A DNA stretch of 64,000 nt from Pseudomonas tumuqii (lineage in GTDB: Bacteria; Pseudomonadota; Gammaproteobacteria; Pseudomonadales; Pseudomonadaceae), in contig NZ_JAAOJA010000003.1 of assembly GCF_013184545.1 (NCBI RefSeq), positions 124,001 through 188,000 of the forward strand, given 5' to 3'. Shown here piece by piece: positions 50,002 to 58,689 of this stretch. Made by a program: the position numbers and the translations under genes. The notes under the pieces are model-generated. The model was not told the origin of the DNA, did not search any database, and worked only from the letters and a program-made list of their open reading frames with translations. Each line of letters starts with the position of its first letter. Position 1 is the first letter of the stretch.

Positions 50002-51138
50002 ATGGAAAAGCTTCTCAAACTTTGGCAAAGCACGGGCCTGTATCATCTGGAGCCCGGTCAGGCCTTGATGATTGCAGTCTGCCTGGGGTTGATCTACCTG
50101 GCGATCAAGAAAGGCTTCGAGCCGTTGTTGCTGATCCCGATCGGGTTTGGTGGCCTGCTGGCCAACATTCCCGTGGCCGGTATGGCTGAAGGCTCCGGGA
50201 TCTTGCACCTGTTCTATGAAGTCGGCTTGCCGACCAGTGTGTTTCCGCTGTTGATCTTCATGGGGGTCGGCGCAATGACCGACTTCGGGCCGATGCTGGC
50301 CAATCCGAAGACCTTGTTCCTGGGTGCGGCGGCACAGTTCGGTATTTTTGCCACCTTGATCGGCGCGTTGGCCATTGCCTCCCTGGGGATTCCTGGCATG
50401 GAATTCACCCTGCGTGAGGCGGCTTCTATCGCGATCATTGGTGGTGCCGATGGTCCGACCTCGATCTTTGTGACGGCCAAACTGGCGCCTCATTTGCTCG
50501 GGCCGATTGCGGTTGCCGCATATTCATACATGGCTCTGGTTCCGCTGATTCAGCCGCCCATCATGCGTGCGCTGACGACCAAGGAAGAGCGTGCGATCGT
50601 CATGCAGCAGTTGCGGCATGTCAGCCAGGTCGAGAAGATTGTGTTCCCGCTGGTGCTTTGTCTGTTGGTGGGCATACTCCTGCCGGACGCTGCGCCATTG
50701 GTGGGCATGTTCGCCTTTGGCAACTTGTTGCGTGAGGCGGGCTCGGTCGAGCGTCTGGCCGATACTTCGCGTAATGCGTTGATCAACATCGTGACCATTT
50801 GTCTGGGATTGACCGTGGGTTCCAAGCTTTCTGCCGAGTCATTCCTGCAATTGAAGACTCTCGGCATTCTGCTGCTGGGCATGATCGCCTTCTGTGGCGG
50901 TACTGCCGCTGGCGTGTTGATGGCCAAGGCGATGAACATGTTCAGCAAGAACAAAATCAATCCGTTGATCGGCTCGGCCGGGGTATCGGCAGTGCCGATG
51001 GCGGCGCGGGTATCGAACAAGGTCGGTCTGGAAGCCAATCCGCAGAACTTCCTGCTGATGCACGCCATGGGCCCCAACGTGGCCGGAGTGATCGGCTCGG
51101 CAGTAGCGGCCGGTGTGTTGCTCAACTTCGTTGGCTAG
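50002..51138 (+). CDS. oadB: Oxaloacetate decarboxylase beta subunit (Na+ pump)
   Basis: A 378-residue polytopic membrane protein with about nine hydrophobic helices. Signature segments are [47 protein letters not shown] (containing the Na+-binding Asp) and [18 protein letters not shown]. It decarboxylates carboxybiotin and exports Na+. It is the last gene of oadGAB and is followed by two tandem hairpin terminators. Confidence 0.95.
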   Translation: MEKLLKLWQSTGLYHLEPGQALMIAVCLGLIYLAIKKGFEPLLLIPIGFGGLLANIPVAGMAEGSGILHLFYEVGLPTSVFPLLIFMGVGAMTDFGPMLANPKTLFLGAAAQFGIFATLIGALAIASLGIPGMEFTLREAASIAIIGGADGPTSIFVTAKLAPHLLGPIAVAAYSYMALVPLIQPPIMRALTTKEERAIVMQQLRHVSQVEKIVFPLVLCLLVGILLPDAAPLVGMFAFGNLLREAGSVERLADTSRNALINIVTICLGLTVGSKLSAESFLQLKTLGILLLGMIAFCGGTAAGVLMAKAMNMFSKNKINPLIGSAGVSAVPMAARVSNKVGLEANPQNFLLMHAMGPNVAGVIGSAVAAGVLLNFVG

Positions 51139-51160
51139 CAGGCACGGTTAGATGCTGTAA

Positions 51161-51233
51161 GCCAAGAAAAGCCGCCTGTTCAGGGCGGCTTTTCTTTGGC
51201 CAACAAAAAAAACCGGCCAGGGCCGGTTTTTTA
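51161..51233. terminator. Tandem bidirectional terminators between oadB and amrZ
   Basis: The first hairpin is GAAAAGCCGCC-TGTTCAG-GGCGGCTTTTC (51161-51200). The second is AAAACCGGCC-AG-GGCCGGTTTTTT (about 51205-51233). Both have A-tracts and T-tracts, so they can end transcription from oadB and from the convergent amrZ. Confidence 0.85.
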
Positions 51234-51243
51234 TCGTCGCAAC

Positions 51244-51570
51244 TTACGCTTCTTCAGCGGCCATCTCGGCGTCATGGGCGATCAGTGCCACCAGGGCATT
51301 CTGTTGACGGCGTGACAGTTGGCGGAAACGCTGCAGCAACTCGCGTTCGTGCAAGGACAGTTCGGGACTATCCAGGCTGACGTTGAGTTCATCACCCAGG
51401 CCGCTTTCCTGAAGCATGCTCTGCTCCAGGCGGGCGATGATTTCCGAGTTCATGCTGCGATGATGATTGCGCGCGACATCTGCGATGCGCTCGCGCATGC
51501 CATCGGGCAAGCGAACGACGAATTTGTCAGCCGTGCGGCTGGAATAAATAGCCTGTTTCATTGGGCGCAT
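51244..51570 (-). CDS. amrZ: Ribbon-helix-helix global regulator AmrZ
   Basis: A 108-residue Arc/RHH transcription factor. The N-terminal RHH reads [20 protein letters not shown], then [16 protein letters not shown]. The C-terminal oligomerisation tail is [20 protein letters not shown]. It closely follows my recollection of P. aeruginosa AmrZ (AlgZ), which controls alginate, flagella, type IV pili and c-di-GMP enzymes. Start ATG 51570. A possible AlgU-type promoter lies upstream. Confidence 0.92.
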   Translation of the reverse strand: MRPMKQAIYSSRTADKFVVRLPDGMRERIADVARNHHRSMNSEIIARLEQSMLQESGLGDELNVSLDSPELSLHERELLQRFRQLSRRQQNALVALIAHDAEMAAEEA

Positions 51571-52013
51571 ACATTTAACCGATTAGTTCAGGGAAGCGAT
51601 GCTGGCAGTGAGCCACGTGATTGTCACTGGTTTGACCGTCTTTAGCACGAGCTGTTCACTCAGAATCGTTATTTGTATCGATAAGGCTTCGCAGTCTACA
51701 CAAATATTTGACGCCAATTACGTGTCGCATTGTGTTGGGTATAAAGGCTCATTGCCAGCACCGGTTGTCAGAAATGCGAGTTGTTGGGCAAAAGACCGGC
51801 ATTTATTTGCCCGATATAAAAATTAAACGGCAGTCGCCCACGCGTCATGGCTCGTTAGCAGGGCCGCCAGAGGATTCGCCTGTATTGCTCAGCAGCAAGC
51901 GGCGACCTCGAGCCGTCCAGCCGTTAAATCCACCTGGCTGGACTAGCCGCCTGTGACCAGCACGGCGGGTGGCGGCATCCGGGTGCTCGACCGCCCAGTG
52001 CGGGCACATTTGA
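51571..52013. other. amrZ upstream region, gene-poor
   Basis: About 440 bases with unusually AT-rich patches (for example 51705-51830) and no supported gene. A minus-strand frame at 51845-52030 (MCPHWAVEHPDAATRRAGHR) has no ATG start and is unrecognised. It presumably contains the regulatory region of amrZ. Confidence 0.4.
51631..51657 (-). promoter_or_regulatory. Candidate AlgU (sigma-22) promoter of amrZ
   Basis: On the minus strand, GAAC (51654-51657) followed after 18 bases by TCAAA (51631-51635) fits the GAAC-N16/18-TCNNA pattern of envelope-stress sigma-factor promoters. amrZ is AlgU-dependent in P. aeruginosa. Confidence 0.4.
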
Positions 52014-52502
52014 ATGGCCGCGTGCAGCACCTGTGCGCTGATATTGACTACATCTGCCAGCGTTCAATCTGGCTGTTTAGCTAAGCGTAGTGCAAAACAT
52101 CCTGCTCGGCGGTCTGGGGCGTATGCGGCGCTGGCGTGTCCAGTGGCGCAGCAGAGCAGTGCGTCATGTTCGCGACGTGGAACTGGCCGGTTGCGACGCT
52201 ACGACCCTGGCCTGTACGCGGGCGTCGAAGTCCAGCGCCGAATGCTGGACTACCCCGGCGGCGCTCAGAGCCAGCCACGAGCCGGGTTGCAAGGTGCTGA
52301 TGGGGCACCGAATAGCGTCCTTGGTGATTCCCGCTCGGGTAAAATAGCCGCCGAATTGGCTCAATATGACCGGCTGGGTATTCTCTCCCGTGACTATTAT
52401 TCGGCCAGCCTGTTACAGGCCGTCTGGCTGCTGGTCGATGAGGACGACGGCTATGATCTGCTCCGGGCGAAATCCGCGTTGGCCTGCCTGCCGATCCGCT
52501 AA
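52014..52502 (+). CDS. Hypothetical or degenerate ORF upstream of phnN
   Basis: A 162-codon open frame. The first ~70 residues are Cys/Ser/Arg-rich and look non-coding, but the last ~55 (GKIAAELAQYDRLGILSRDY, then SLLQAVWLLVDEDDGYDLLR) look like real protein. The true start may be inside (for example ATG 52239), or the 5' part may be disrupted. Family not recognised. It ends 67 bases before phnN. Confidence 0.3.
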   Translation: MAACSTCALILTTSASVQSGCLAKRSAKHPARRSGAYAALACPVAQQSSASCSRRGTGRLRRYDPGLYAGVEVQRRMLDYPGGAQSQPRAGLQGADGAPNSVLGDSRSGKIAAELAQYDRLGILSRDYYSASLLQAVWLLVDEDDGYDLLRAKSALACLPIR

Positions 52503-52569
52503 GCGCGCGGGTGCATGAAGGTCAGGTGCTAATCCTGCAAGTCTGGCGACAAGCGAAAAGGGTGTTGTG

Positions 52570-53136
52570 ATGGGCGGCAGGTTGATCTATCTGATGGGAC
52601 CTTCGGGTTCGGGCAAGGACAGCCTGTTGAATGCGGCGCGCGAGCGGTTGGCGGCGCGGGGCTGCCGCATCGTGCAGCGGGTCATCACCCGTTCCGCCGA
52701 GGCGGTGGGCGAGGCGGCCATAGGCGTTTCCGCGGACGAGTTCGAGCGGATGGAGGGCGAGGGCGCCTTCGCCCTGAGCTGGCGTGCCAACGGCCTGGCC
52801 TATGGCATTCCCGGGCAGATCGATGAGTGGCTGGCGGCTGGGCAAGATGTGCTGGTCAATGGTTCGCGGGCCTACCTGAGTCAGGCGCGCCAGCGCTATC
52901 CATGGCTGATCGGGGTGTTGCTGACGGTGGATCTCGAGGTGTTGCGCGAGCGCCTGCTCGCCCGTGGCCGTGAAACGCCCGAGCAGATCGAGCAGCGTTT
53001 GGCCCGCAATGCGCTGTTCGACAGCGTCGCCGTGGCCGCCGCCGAGGGTCTGCATGTGCTGGACAACTCCAGCGATTTCGAACGCACGGTGGATAATCTG
53101 TTGCTCCTGATCGGAGCCAGTCGCGCCTGTGTCTGA
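52570..53136 (+). CDS. phnN: Ribose 1,5-bisphosphokinase PhnN
   Basis: A 188-residue guanylate-kinase-like P-loop enzyme that phosphorylates ribose 1,5-bisphosphate to PRPP in phosphonate use or NAD/PRPP supply. Walker A is MGPSGSGKDSLL; VITRSAEAVGEAAIGVSADE and WRANGLAYGIP are typical of PhnN. No other phn genes are near, so it is an orphan copy. GTG 52567 just upstream is an alternative start. Confidence 0.85.
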   Translation: MGGRLIYLMGPSGSGKDSLLNAARERLAARGCRIVQRVITRSAEAVGEAAIGVSADEFERMEGEGAFALSWRANGLAYGIPGQIDEWLAAGQDVLVNGSRAYLSQARQRYPWLIGVLLTVDLEVLRERLLARGRETPEQIEQRLARNALFDSVAVAAAEGLHVLDNSSDFERTVDNLLLLIGASRACV

Positions 53137-53202
53137 CTCTGCTGGGCGCCGGTTCTGCCTGCCTTTGCCTCCGGACGGAGCGCCTCCGGAGTGAGCTGCG
53201 CC

Positions 53203-53670
53203 TCAATCCAGCGGCAATTCGGTGGTGCGCTTGACTTCACTCATGGCGATATTGGAGTGCGCCTCCTGCACATGCGGGCGTTGCAGCAGGTGGTCGCGCA
53301 GGAAGCGCTCGTAACCGGCGATGTCCTTGGCCACCACCTTGAGCAGGTAGTCCGAGCCGCCGGCCATGGTGTAGCACTCCAGCACTTCCGGATAGCCGAC
53401 CACTGCCTGTTCGAACTCCTCCAGATTCTTGCGGCCATGGGCCGACAGCTTGATGTCGACGAACACGGTCATGCTCAGGCCCAGTAACTTGGGGTTGAGC
53501 AAGGCGACCTTGCGCTCGATCAGGCCTTCTTCCTGCATGCGATGAATCCGCCGCCAGCAGGGCGATTGCGACAGTTCGACCTTTTCCGCGATCTCGGCGG
53601 CGGACAGGTCGGCATTGTGCTGCAGCAGGCGCAAAATCTTGCGATCGAGAGGATTGAGCTTTTCTTGCAT
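53203..53670 (-). CDS. Lrp/AsnC-family transcriptional regulator
   Basis: A 155-residue regulator. The N-terminal helix-turn-helix reads DLSAAEIAEKVELSQSPCWR, with IHRMQEEGLIERKVALLNPK as the linker, followed by a RAM ligand-binding domain (PEVLECYTMAGGSDYLLKVV). It is divergent from the oxidoreductase gene at 53872, sharing a 201-bp AT-rich control region, and is the likely amino-acid-responsive regulator of that module. Confidence 0.93.
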   Translation of the reverse strand: MQEKLNPLDRKILRLLQHNADLSAAEIAEKVELSQSPCWRRIHRMQEEGLIERKVALLNPKLLGLSMTVFVDIKLSAHGRKNLEEFEQAVVGYPEVLECYTMAGGSDYLLKVVAKDIAGYERFLRDHLLQRPHVQEAHSNIAMSEVKRTTELPLD

Positions 53671-53871
53671 GATTTATCCCAATTTTTTGTAATTGTTGGA
53701 AAAGTCATGCGTATTATTGGCTTTTTGGCCCGAAATTAGAAATAAAATCTCCGTACCGCTCAGTCATATTCTTAGCCAGTCGTTTAGCCCGGTGATCCCG
53801 GGCGAAACAGAACCCGGTTGGCATTCACCGTTGCCAGCCTTGCTCTCCATAAAAATAAAAGGAGCGTCCGC

Positions 53872-56800
53872 ATGTCTCTGGCCGAGATCCGCCTGGATGA
53901 CAAGTATCGCCTTGCCACTGGTCACCTGTACCTCACCGGCACCCAGGCGCTGACCCGCCTGCCGATGCTGCAAAAGCAGCGCGACGCCGCCCACGGCCTG
54001 AATACCGCCTGTTTTATCTCCGGCTACCGCGGCTCGCCCCTGGGCAACCTGGACAAGAGCTTGTGGGAAGCCAAGGGTTTCCTCCAGGAAAACGCCATCC
54101 ACTTCCAGCCGGGGGTCAATGAAGAGTTGGCCGCCACCTCGGTGTGGGGCAGCCAGCAGACCAGCCTGTTTCCCGGCGCGCGCTACGACGGCGTATTCGC
54201 CATGTGGTACGGCAAGGGCCCGGGCGTCGACCGCTGCGGCGACGTGTTCAAGCACGGCAACTCGGCCGGCGTCTCCGAGCATGGCGGCGTGTTGCTGCTG
54301 GCCGGCGACGACCATGGTTGCAAGTCCTCGAGCATCGCCAACCAGAGCGAGCACGCGTTTATCGCCGCTTCGATCCCGGTGCTCAATCCGGCCAACGTCC
54401 AGGAAATCCTCGACTACGGCATCATCGGTTGGGAACTGTCGCGTTACAGTGGTTGCTGGGTGGCGCTGAAGACCATCGCCGAGAACGTCGACTCCTCGGC
54501 GGTGGTGGAGGTCGACCCGCTGCGTATCCAGGTGAAGATTCCCGAGGACTTCGAATTGCCGGAGGACGGCGTGTATATCCGTTGGCCGGATCCCCCCCTG
54601 GCCCAGGAACAGCGCCTCAACACCTACAAGATCTATGCCGCCCGCGCCTTCGCCCGCGCCAACAAGCTCAATCGGGTGATGCTCGATTCGCCCAATCCGC
54701 GCCTGGGCATCGTCACCACCGGCAAGTCCTACCTGGACGTGCGCCAGGCCCTGGAAGACCTCGGTCTGGACGAGGCGCTGTGCGCCCAGGTCGGCCTGCG
54801 CGTGCTCAAGGTCGGCATGAGCTGGCCGCTGGAGCCGGTGTCGGTGCACGAGTTCGCCGAGGGGCTGGACGAAATCCTGGTGGTCGAGGAGAAGCGCAGC
54901 ATCATCGAGGACCAACTGACCGGCCAGCTGTACAACTGGCCGGTGGGCAAGCGTCCGCGGGTGGTCGGCGAGTTCGACGAGACCGGCGTCTCGCTGCTGC
55001 CGAACCTGTCCGAACTGACCCCGGCGATGATCGCCCGCGCCATCGCCAAGCGCCTGGCGCCGATCTACAGCAGCGCCAGTATCGACGAGCGCCTGGCCTT
55101 TCTCGCCGCCAAGGAAGCTTCCCTGGCGGCGCCCAAACACACCACGCTGCGCACCCCGCATTTCTGCTCCGGCTGCCCGCACAACACCTCGACCAAACTG
55201 CCGGAAGGCAGCCGCGCCCAGGGCGGTATCGGTTGCCACTACATGACCCAGTGGATGGACCGCAACACCGACACCTTCACCCAGATGGGCGGCGAGGGCG
55301 CGACCTGGATCGGCCAGGCGCCGTTCACCGACACCGCGCACATCTTCCAGAACCTCGGCGACGGCACCTACTTCCACTCCGGCCAACTGGCCCTGCGCGC
55401 GGCGGTGGCGGCCGGGGTCAACATCACCTACAAGATCCTCTACAACGACGCGGTGGCCATGACCGGCGGCCAGCCGATCGACGGCGAATTGCGCGTCGAT
55501 CAGCTCAGCCAGCAGGTGTTCGCCGAGGGTGTCAAGCGCATCGCCCTGGTCAGCGACGAGCCGGACAAATACCCGAGCCGGGCCGGCTTCGCGCCCATCG
55601 TGAGCTTCCATCACCGCAACGATCTGGACGCGGTGCAGCGCGAGCTGCGCGAATTCAAGGGCACCTCGGTGATCATCTATGACCAGACCTGCGCCACCGA
55701 GAAGCGCCGTCGGCGCAAGCGCGGCAAGCTGGTCGATCCGGCCAAGCGTGCCTTCATCAACCCGGCGGTGTGCGAGGGCTGTGGCGATTGCAGCGTCAAG
55801 TCCAACTGCCTGTCGGTGCTGCCACTGGAGACCGAACTGGGGCGCAAGCGCGAGATCGACCAGAACTCCTGCAACAAGGATTTCAGCTGCGTCGAGGGCT
55901 TCTGCCCGAGCTTCGTCACCGTGCACGGCGGCAGTCTGCGCAAGCCGGAAGCGGTGGGCCTGAGTGCGCTGTTCATCGCCTTGCCGGAGCCGCGTCAACC
56001 GTCGCTGCAGCGGCCCTGGAACATTCTGCTGCCGGGTGTCGGCGGCAGCGGCGTGACCACGGTCGGCGCCCTGCTGGGCATGGCTGCGCATCTCGAGGGC
56101 AAGGGTTGCAGCGTGCTGGATCAGGCCGGCCTGGCGCAGAAGTTCGGCCCGGTAATCACCCATATCCGCGTCGCCGCCAAGCAGGACGATATCTTTGCCG
56201 TGCGCATCGCCGCCGGCGAGACCGACCTGCTGCTGGGTTGCGACCTGGTGGTCGCGGCCAGCGAGGAAGCCCTGGCCAAGCTCAATGACCGGATCGCCCA
56301 CGCGGTAATCAACAGCCATGAGGCGGCGACTGCCGAATTCACCCGCAACCCGGATGCCCAGGTGCCGGGTGCGGCCATGCGCGAGGCGCTGATCGAGGCA
56401 GTCGGCGCGGGCAAGACCCACTTCGTCGACGCCACCCGCCTGGCCACGCGCCTGCTCGGCGACAGCATCGCCAGCAACTTGTTCATGCTTGGGTTTGCCT
56501 ACCAGAAAGGCCTGGTGCCGGTTTCGGCCGAAGCCATCGCCAAGGCCATCGAACTCAACGGTGTGGCCGTGCAGCTCAACCAGCAGGCGTTCCTCTGGGG
56601 TCGCCGCGCGGCGCACGATAGCGCCGCGGTGGAGAAGCTGGCCAGCCCCAAGGTGGTCGAGGCGCCGCGTTGCGAAAGCCTGGACGAGATCGTCCAGTTC
56701 CGCACCGATTTCCTCACGGCCTACCAGAACGCCGCCTATGCCGAGCGCTACCGCGCGTTGGTGCAGCGCGTGCGCCTGGCCGACAAGGGCGCCGATCAGG

Positions 56801-57339
56801 CGCTGAGCCGAGCGGTGGCGCGTTACTACGCCAAGCTGCTGGCCTACAAGGATGAGTATGAGGTGGCCCGGCTGTACAGCGACGGTCGCTTTATCCAGCA
56901 GCTAGAGGCGCAGTTCCAGGGCGACTACCGCCTGCAGTTCCACCTGGCACCGTCCTGGCTGAGCAAGCCCGACGCCAAGACCGGCCAGCCGCGCAAGCGC
57001 CAGTTCGGCCCCTGGATGCTCAAGGCCTTCGGCCTGCTGGCCAAGTTTAAGGCCCTCCGAGGCACGCCGCTCGACCCGTTCGGCTACAGCGCCGAACGCA
57101 AGTTGGAGCTGCAGCTGATCGAGGACTACGAGCGCAGCGTCGATTACCTGCTCAAGCAGCTGAATGCCGGCAACTACCGCAGCGCCGTGGCGCTGGCCGA
57201 ACTGCCGGAACAGATCCGCGGTTATGGTCACGTCAAGGAGCAGAGCCTGGTCAACGTGCGCGAGCAGGAGCGCCAACTCAAGGCGCGCCTGCTGGTCAGC
57301 GAGATCCAGGCGGTGCAGTTGTTCGAACCGGCGGCCTGA
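53872..57339 (+). CDS. Indolepyruvate ferredoxin oxidoreductase-family protein (fused alpha/beta)
   Basis: An 1155-residue fused 2-oxoacid:ferredoxin oxidoreductase that probably decarboxylates transaminated aromatic or branched-chain amino acids to acyl-CoA. The N-terminal pyrimidine-binding domain has FISGYRGSPLGNLDKSL. The ThDP region is HFCSGCPHNTSTKLPEG, then GGEGATWIGQAPF. A cysteine cluster at ~632-675 (VCEGCGDCSVKSNC; CVEGFCPSF) may bind Fe-S. The gamma-like domain starts LLPGVGGSGVTTVGALLGMA. ATG 53872 has AAAGGAGCGTCCGC upstream; the longer frame lacks a ribosome site. Confidence 0.9.
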   Translation: MSLAEIRLDDKYRLATGHLYLTGTQALTRLPMLQKQRDAAHGLNTACFISGYRGSPLGNLDKSLWEAKGFLQENAIHFQPGVNEELAATSVWGSQQTSLFPGARYDGVFAMWYGKGPGVDRCGDVFKHGNSAGVSEHGGVLLLAGDDHGCKSSSIANQSEHAFIAASIPVLNPANVQEILDYGIIGWELSRYSGCWVALKTIAENVDSSAVVEVDPLRIQVKIPEDFELPEDGVYIRWPDPPLAQEQRLNTYKIYAARAFARANKLNRVMLDSPNPRLGIVTTGKSYLDVRQALEDLGLDEALCAQVGLRVLKVGMSWPLEPVSVHEFAEGLDEILVVEEKRSIIEDQLTGQLYNWPVGKRPRVVGEFDETGVSLLPNLSELTPAMIARAIAKRLAPIYSSASIDERLAFLAAKEASLAAPKHTTLRTPHFCSGCPHNTSTKLPEGSRAQGGIGCHYMTQWMDRNTDTFTQMGGEGATWIGQAPFTDTAHIFQNLGDGTYFHSGQLALRAAVAAGVNITYKILYNDAVAMTGGQPIDGELRVDQLSQQVFAEGVKRIALVSDEPDKYPSRAGFAPIVSFHHRNDLDAVQRELREFKGTSVIIYDQTCATEKRRRRKRGKLVDPAKRAFINPAVCEGCGDCSVKSNCLSVLPLETELGRKREIDQNSCNKDFSCVEGFCPSFVTVHGGSLRKPEAVGLSALFIALPEPRQPSLQRPWNILLPGVGGSGVTTVGALLGMAAHLEGKGCSVLDQAGLAQKFGPVITHIRVAAKQDDIFAVRIAAGETDLLLGCDLVVAASEEALAKLNDRIAHAVINSHEAATAEFTRNPDAQVPGAAMREALIEAVGAGKTHFVDATRLATRLLGDSIASNLFMLGFAYQKGLVPVSAEAIAKAIELNGVAVQLNQQAFLWGRRAAHDSAAVEKLASPKVVEAPRCESLDEIVQFRTDFLTAYQNAAYAERYRALVQRVRLADKGADQALSRAVARYYAKLLAYKDEYEVARLYSDGRFIQQLEAQFQGDYRLQFHLAPSWLSKPDAKTGQPRKRQFGPWMLKAFGLLAKFKALRGTPLDPFGYSAERKLELQLIEDYERSVDYLLKQLNAGNYRSAVALAELPEQIRGYGHVKEQSLVNVREQERQLKARLLVSEIQAVQLFEPAA

Positions 57340-57353
57340 TGCGCGCTTTGTAA

Positions 57354-57427
57354 TGTAGGAGCCAGCTTGCTGGCGATCATTGGCATCCAATCCATGCCGG
57401 CGGATCGCCAGCAAGCCGGCTCCTACA
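57354..57427. repeat. Pseudomonas REP-type inverted repeat
   Basis: TGTAGGAGCCAGCTTGCTGG at the left and CCAGCAAGCCGGCTCCTACA at the right form the classical Pseudomonas REP pair (57354-57427). It lies between the oxidoreductase gene and the dehydrogenase gene. Confidence 0.85.
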
Positions 57428-57479
57428 GGTCGATGCGAAGCCCCCGATCCTCCAAACAAGAACTTCCCAAGGAATCCCC

Positions 57480-58538
57480 ATGTCCGTGTTTTCCCATATC
57501 GAATTCGATCACCACGAACAGGTGGTCTATGGCCACGACCAGGCCAGCGGCCTGAAGGCCATCATCGCCATCCATAACCGCAACCTCGGCCCAGCCCTCG
57601 GCGGTTGCCGCATGTGGCCCTATGCCTCCGACGAGGAAGCGCTGCGCGATGTGCTGCGCCTGTCGCGCGGCATGAGCTACAAGTCGGCGCTGGCCAGGCT
57701 GCCGCTCGGCGGCGGCAAGGCGGTGATCATCGGCAACCCGCACACCGGCAAGAGCGAGGCGTTGTTCCAGGCCATGGGCGATTTCGTCGACAGCCTGGGT
57801 GGGCGCTACATCACCGCCGCCGACTCCGGTACCGGGGTGGCGGAAATGCAGATCATGGCCGAACGCACCCGCCATGTCGCCGGCGCCGGACAGCGCGAGG
57901 CCTTTGGCGGCGGCATGCGCAATGGCGATCCGTCGCCCTCGACGGCTTATGGAGTGTTTATCGGTCTGCAGGCAGCGGTCAAACAGCGCCTCGGGCGTGA
58001 CGATCTCAAGGGCCTGCGGGTGGCGATCCAGGGTGTCGGCCAGGTCGGTTTCGGCCTGGCGCAGCAGCTCAAGGAGGCCGGCGCCGAGCTGTGGGTGACC
58101 GACATAGTCGAAGCCAACGTGCGCCGCGCGGTGGAGCAACTGGGCGCCACGGCCGTTGGCCAGAACGACATCTACGGCCTCGAGGTGGACGTGTTCGCCC
58201 CCTGCGCCATGGGCGCCATCATCAATCCGCAGACCCTCGAAGCCCTGCGCGCGCCGGTGATCGCCGGTGCGGCCAACAACCAGCTGGCCGATGCCGGGCT
58301 GGCCGAGGAGCTGCGCCGGCGTGGCTGCCTGTATGCCCCGGATTACGCGATCAATGCCGGCGGCATCATCGATGTCTGCTACGAGCGCAATGGCGGCAGC
58401 ACGGCCGAACTCAAGGCGCATATCGAAGGTATCGGCACCACCCTGGCGGAGATTTTCCAGCGCGCCGAGCGCGAGGGCAGCACTACCACGGCGGTCGCCG
58501 ACCGCATGGCCCAGGAGCGTCTGCACGCCGGGCGCTGA
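57480..58538 (+). CDS. Leucine/valine/phenylalanine dehydrogenase-type enzyme
   Basis: A 352-residue Glu/Leu/Phe/Val dehydrogenase. Catalytic lysines are expected at Lys68 ([16 protein letters not shown]) and Lys80 ([11 protein letters not shown]). The NAD-binding motif is [15 protein letters not shown], and the C-terminal [25 protein letters not shown] are family hallmarks. It deaminates a hydrophobic amino acid to the 2-oxoacid used by the oxidoreductase upstream. ATG 57480 is preceded by AAGGAATCCCC. Confidence 0.93.
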   Translation: MSVFSHIEFDHHEQVVYGHDQASGLKAIIAIHNRNLGPALGGCRMWPYASDEEALRDVLRLSRGMSYKSALARLPLGGGKAVIIGNPHTGKSEALFQAMGDFVDSLGGRYITAADSGTGVAEMQIMAERTRHVAGAGQREAFGGGMRNGDPSPSTAYGVFIGLQAAVKQRLGRDDLKGLRVAIQGVGQVGFGLAQQLKEAGAELWVTDIVEANVRRAVEQLGATAVGQNDIYGLEVDVFAPCAMGAIINPQTLEALRAPVIAGAANNQLADAGLAEELRRRGCLYAPDYAINAGGIIDVCYERNGGSTAELKAHIEGIGTTLAEIFQRAEREGSTTTAVADRMAQERLHAGR

Positions 58539-58542
58539 CCCC

Positions 58543-58621
58543 GTAGGGTGCGCGGGGCCGCCTAGGCCGCGCGCACCAGCTTCGGCGGGTTACGCCGCTT
58601 CGCGGCTAACCCGCCCTACGC
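58543..58621. repeat. Composite REP-like repeat
   Basis: GTAGGGTGCGCGGGGCCG is followed by CCGCGCGCACC, then GGCGGGTTACGCCGC and CGGCTAACCCGCCCTAC, two adjacent inverted repeats. They share cores with the elements at 31973 (GTAGGGTGCGC) and 27989 (GGGTTA...TAACCC). Confidence 0.6.
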
Positions 58622-58689
58622 AAGAGACCGCTAACGGCACGAACAAGGTTTTCCGTATTTCCACCACAACAACAAGAGGGCAAGCCCCA

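Noticed and set aside
53764..56616. A 950-codon minus-strand frame
   Set aside because: Antisense shadow of the ferredoxin oxidoreductase gene; rich in His/Gln/Gly/Val with no motif.
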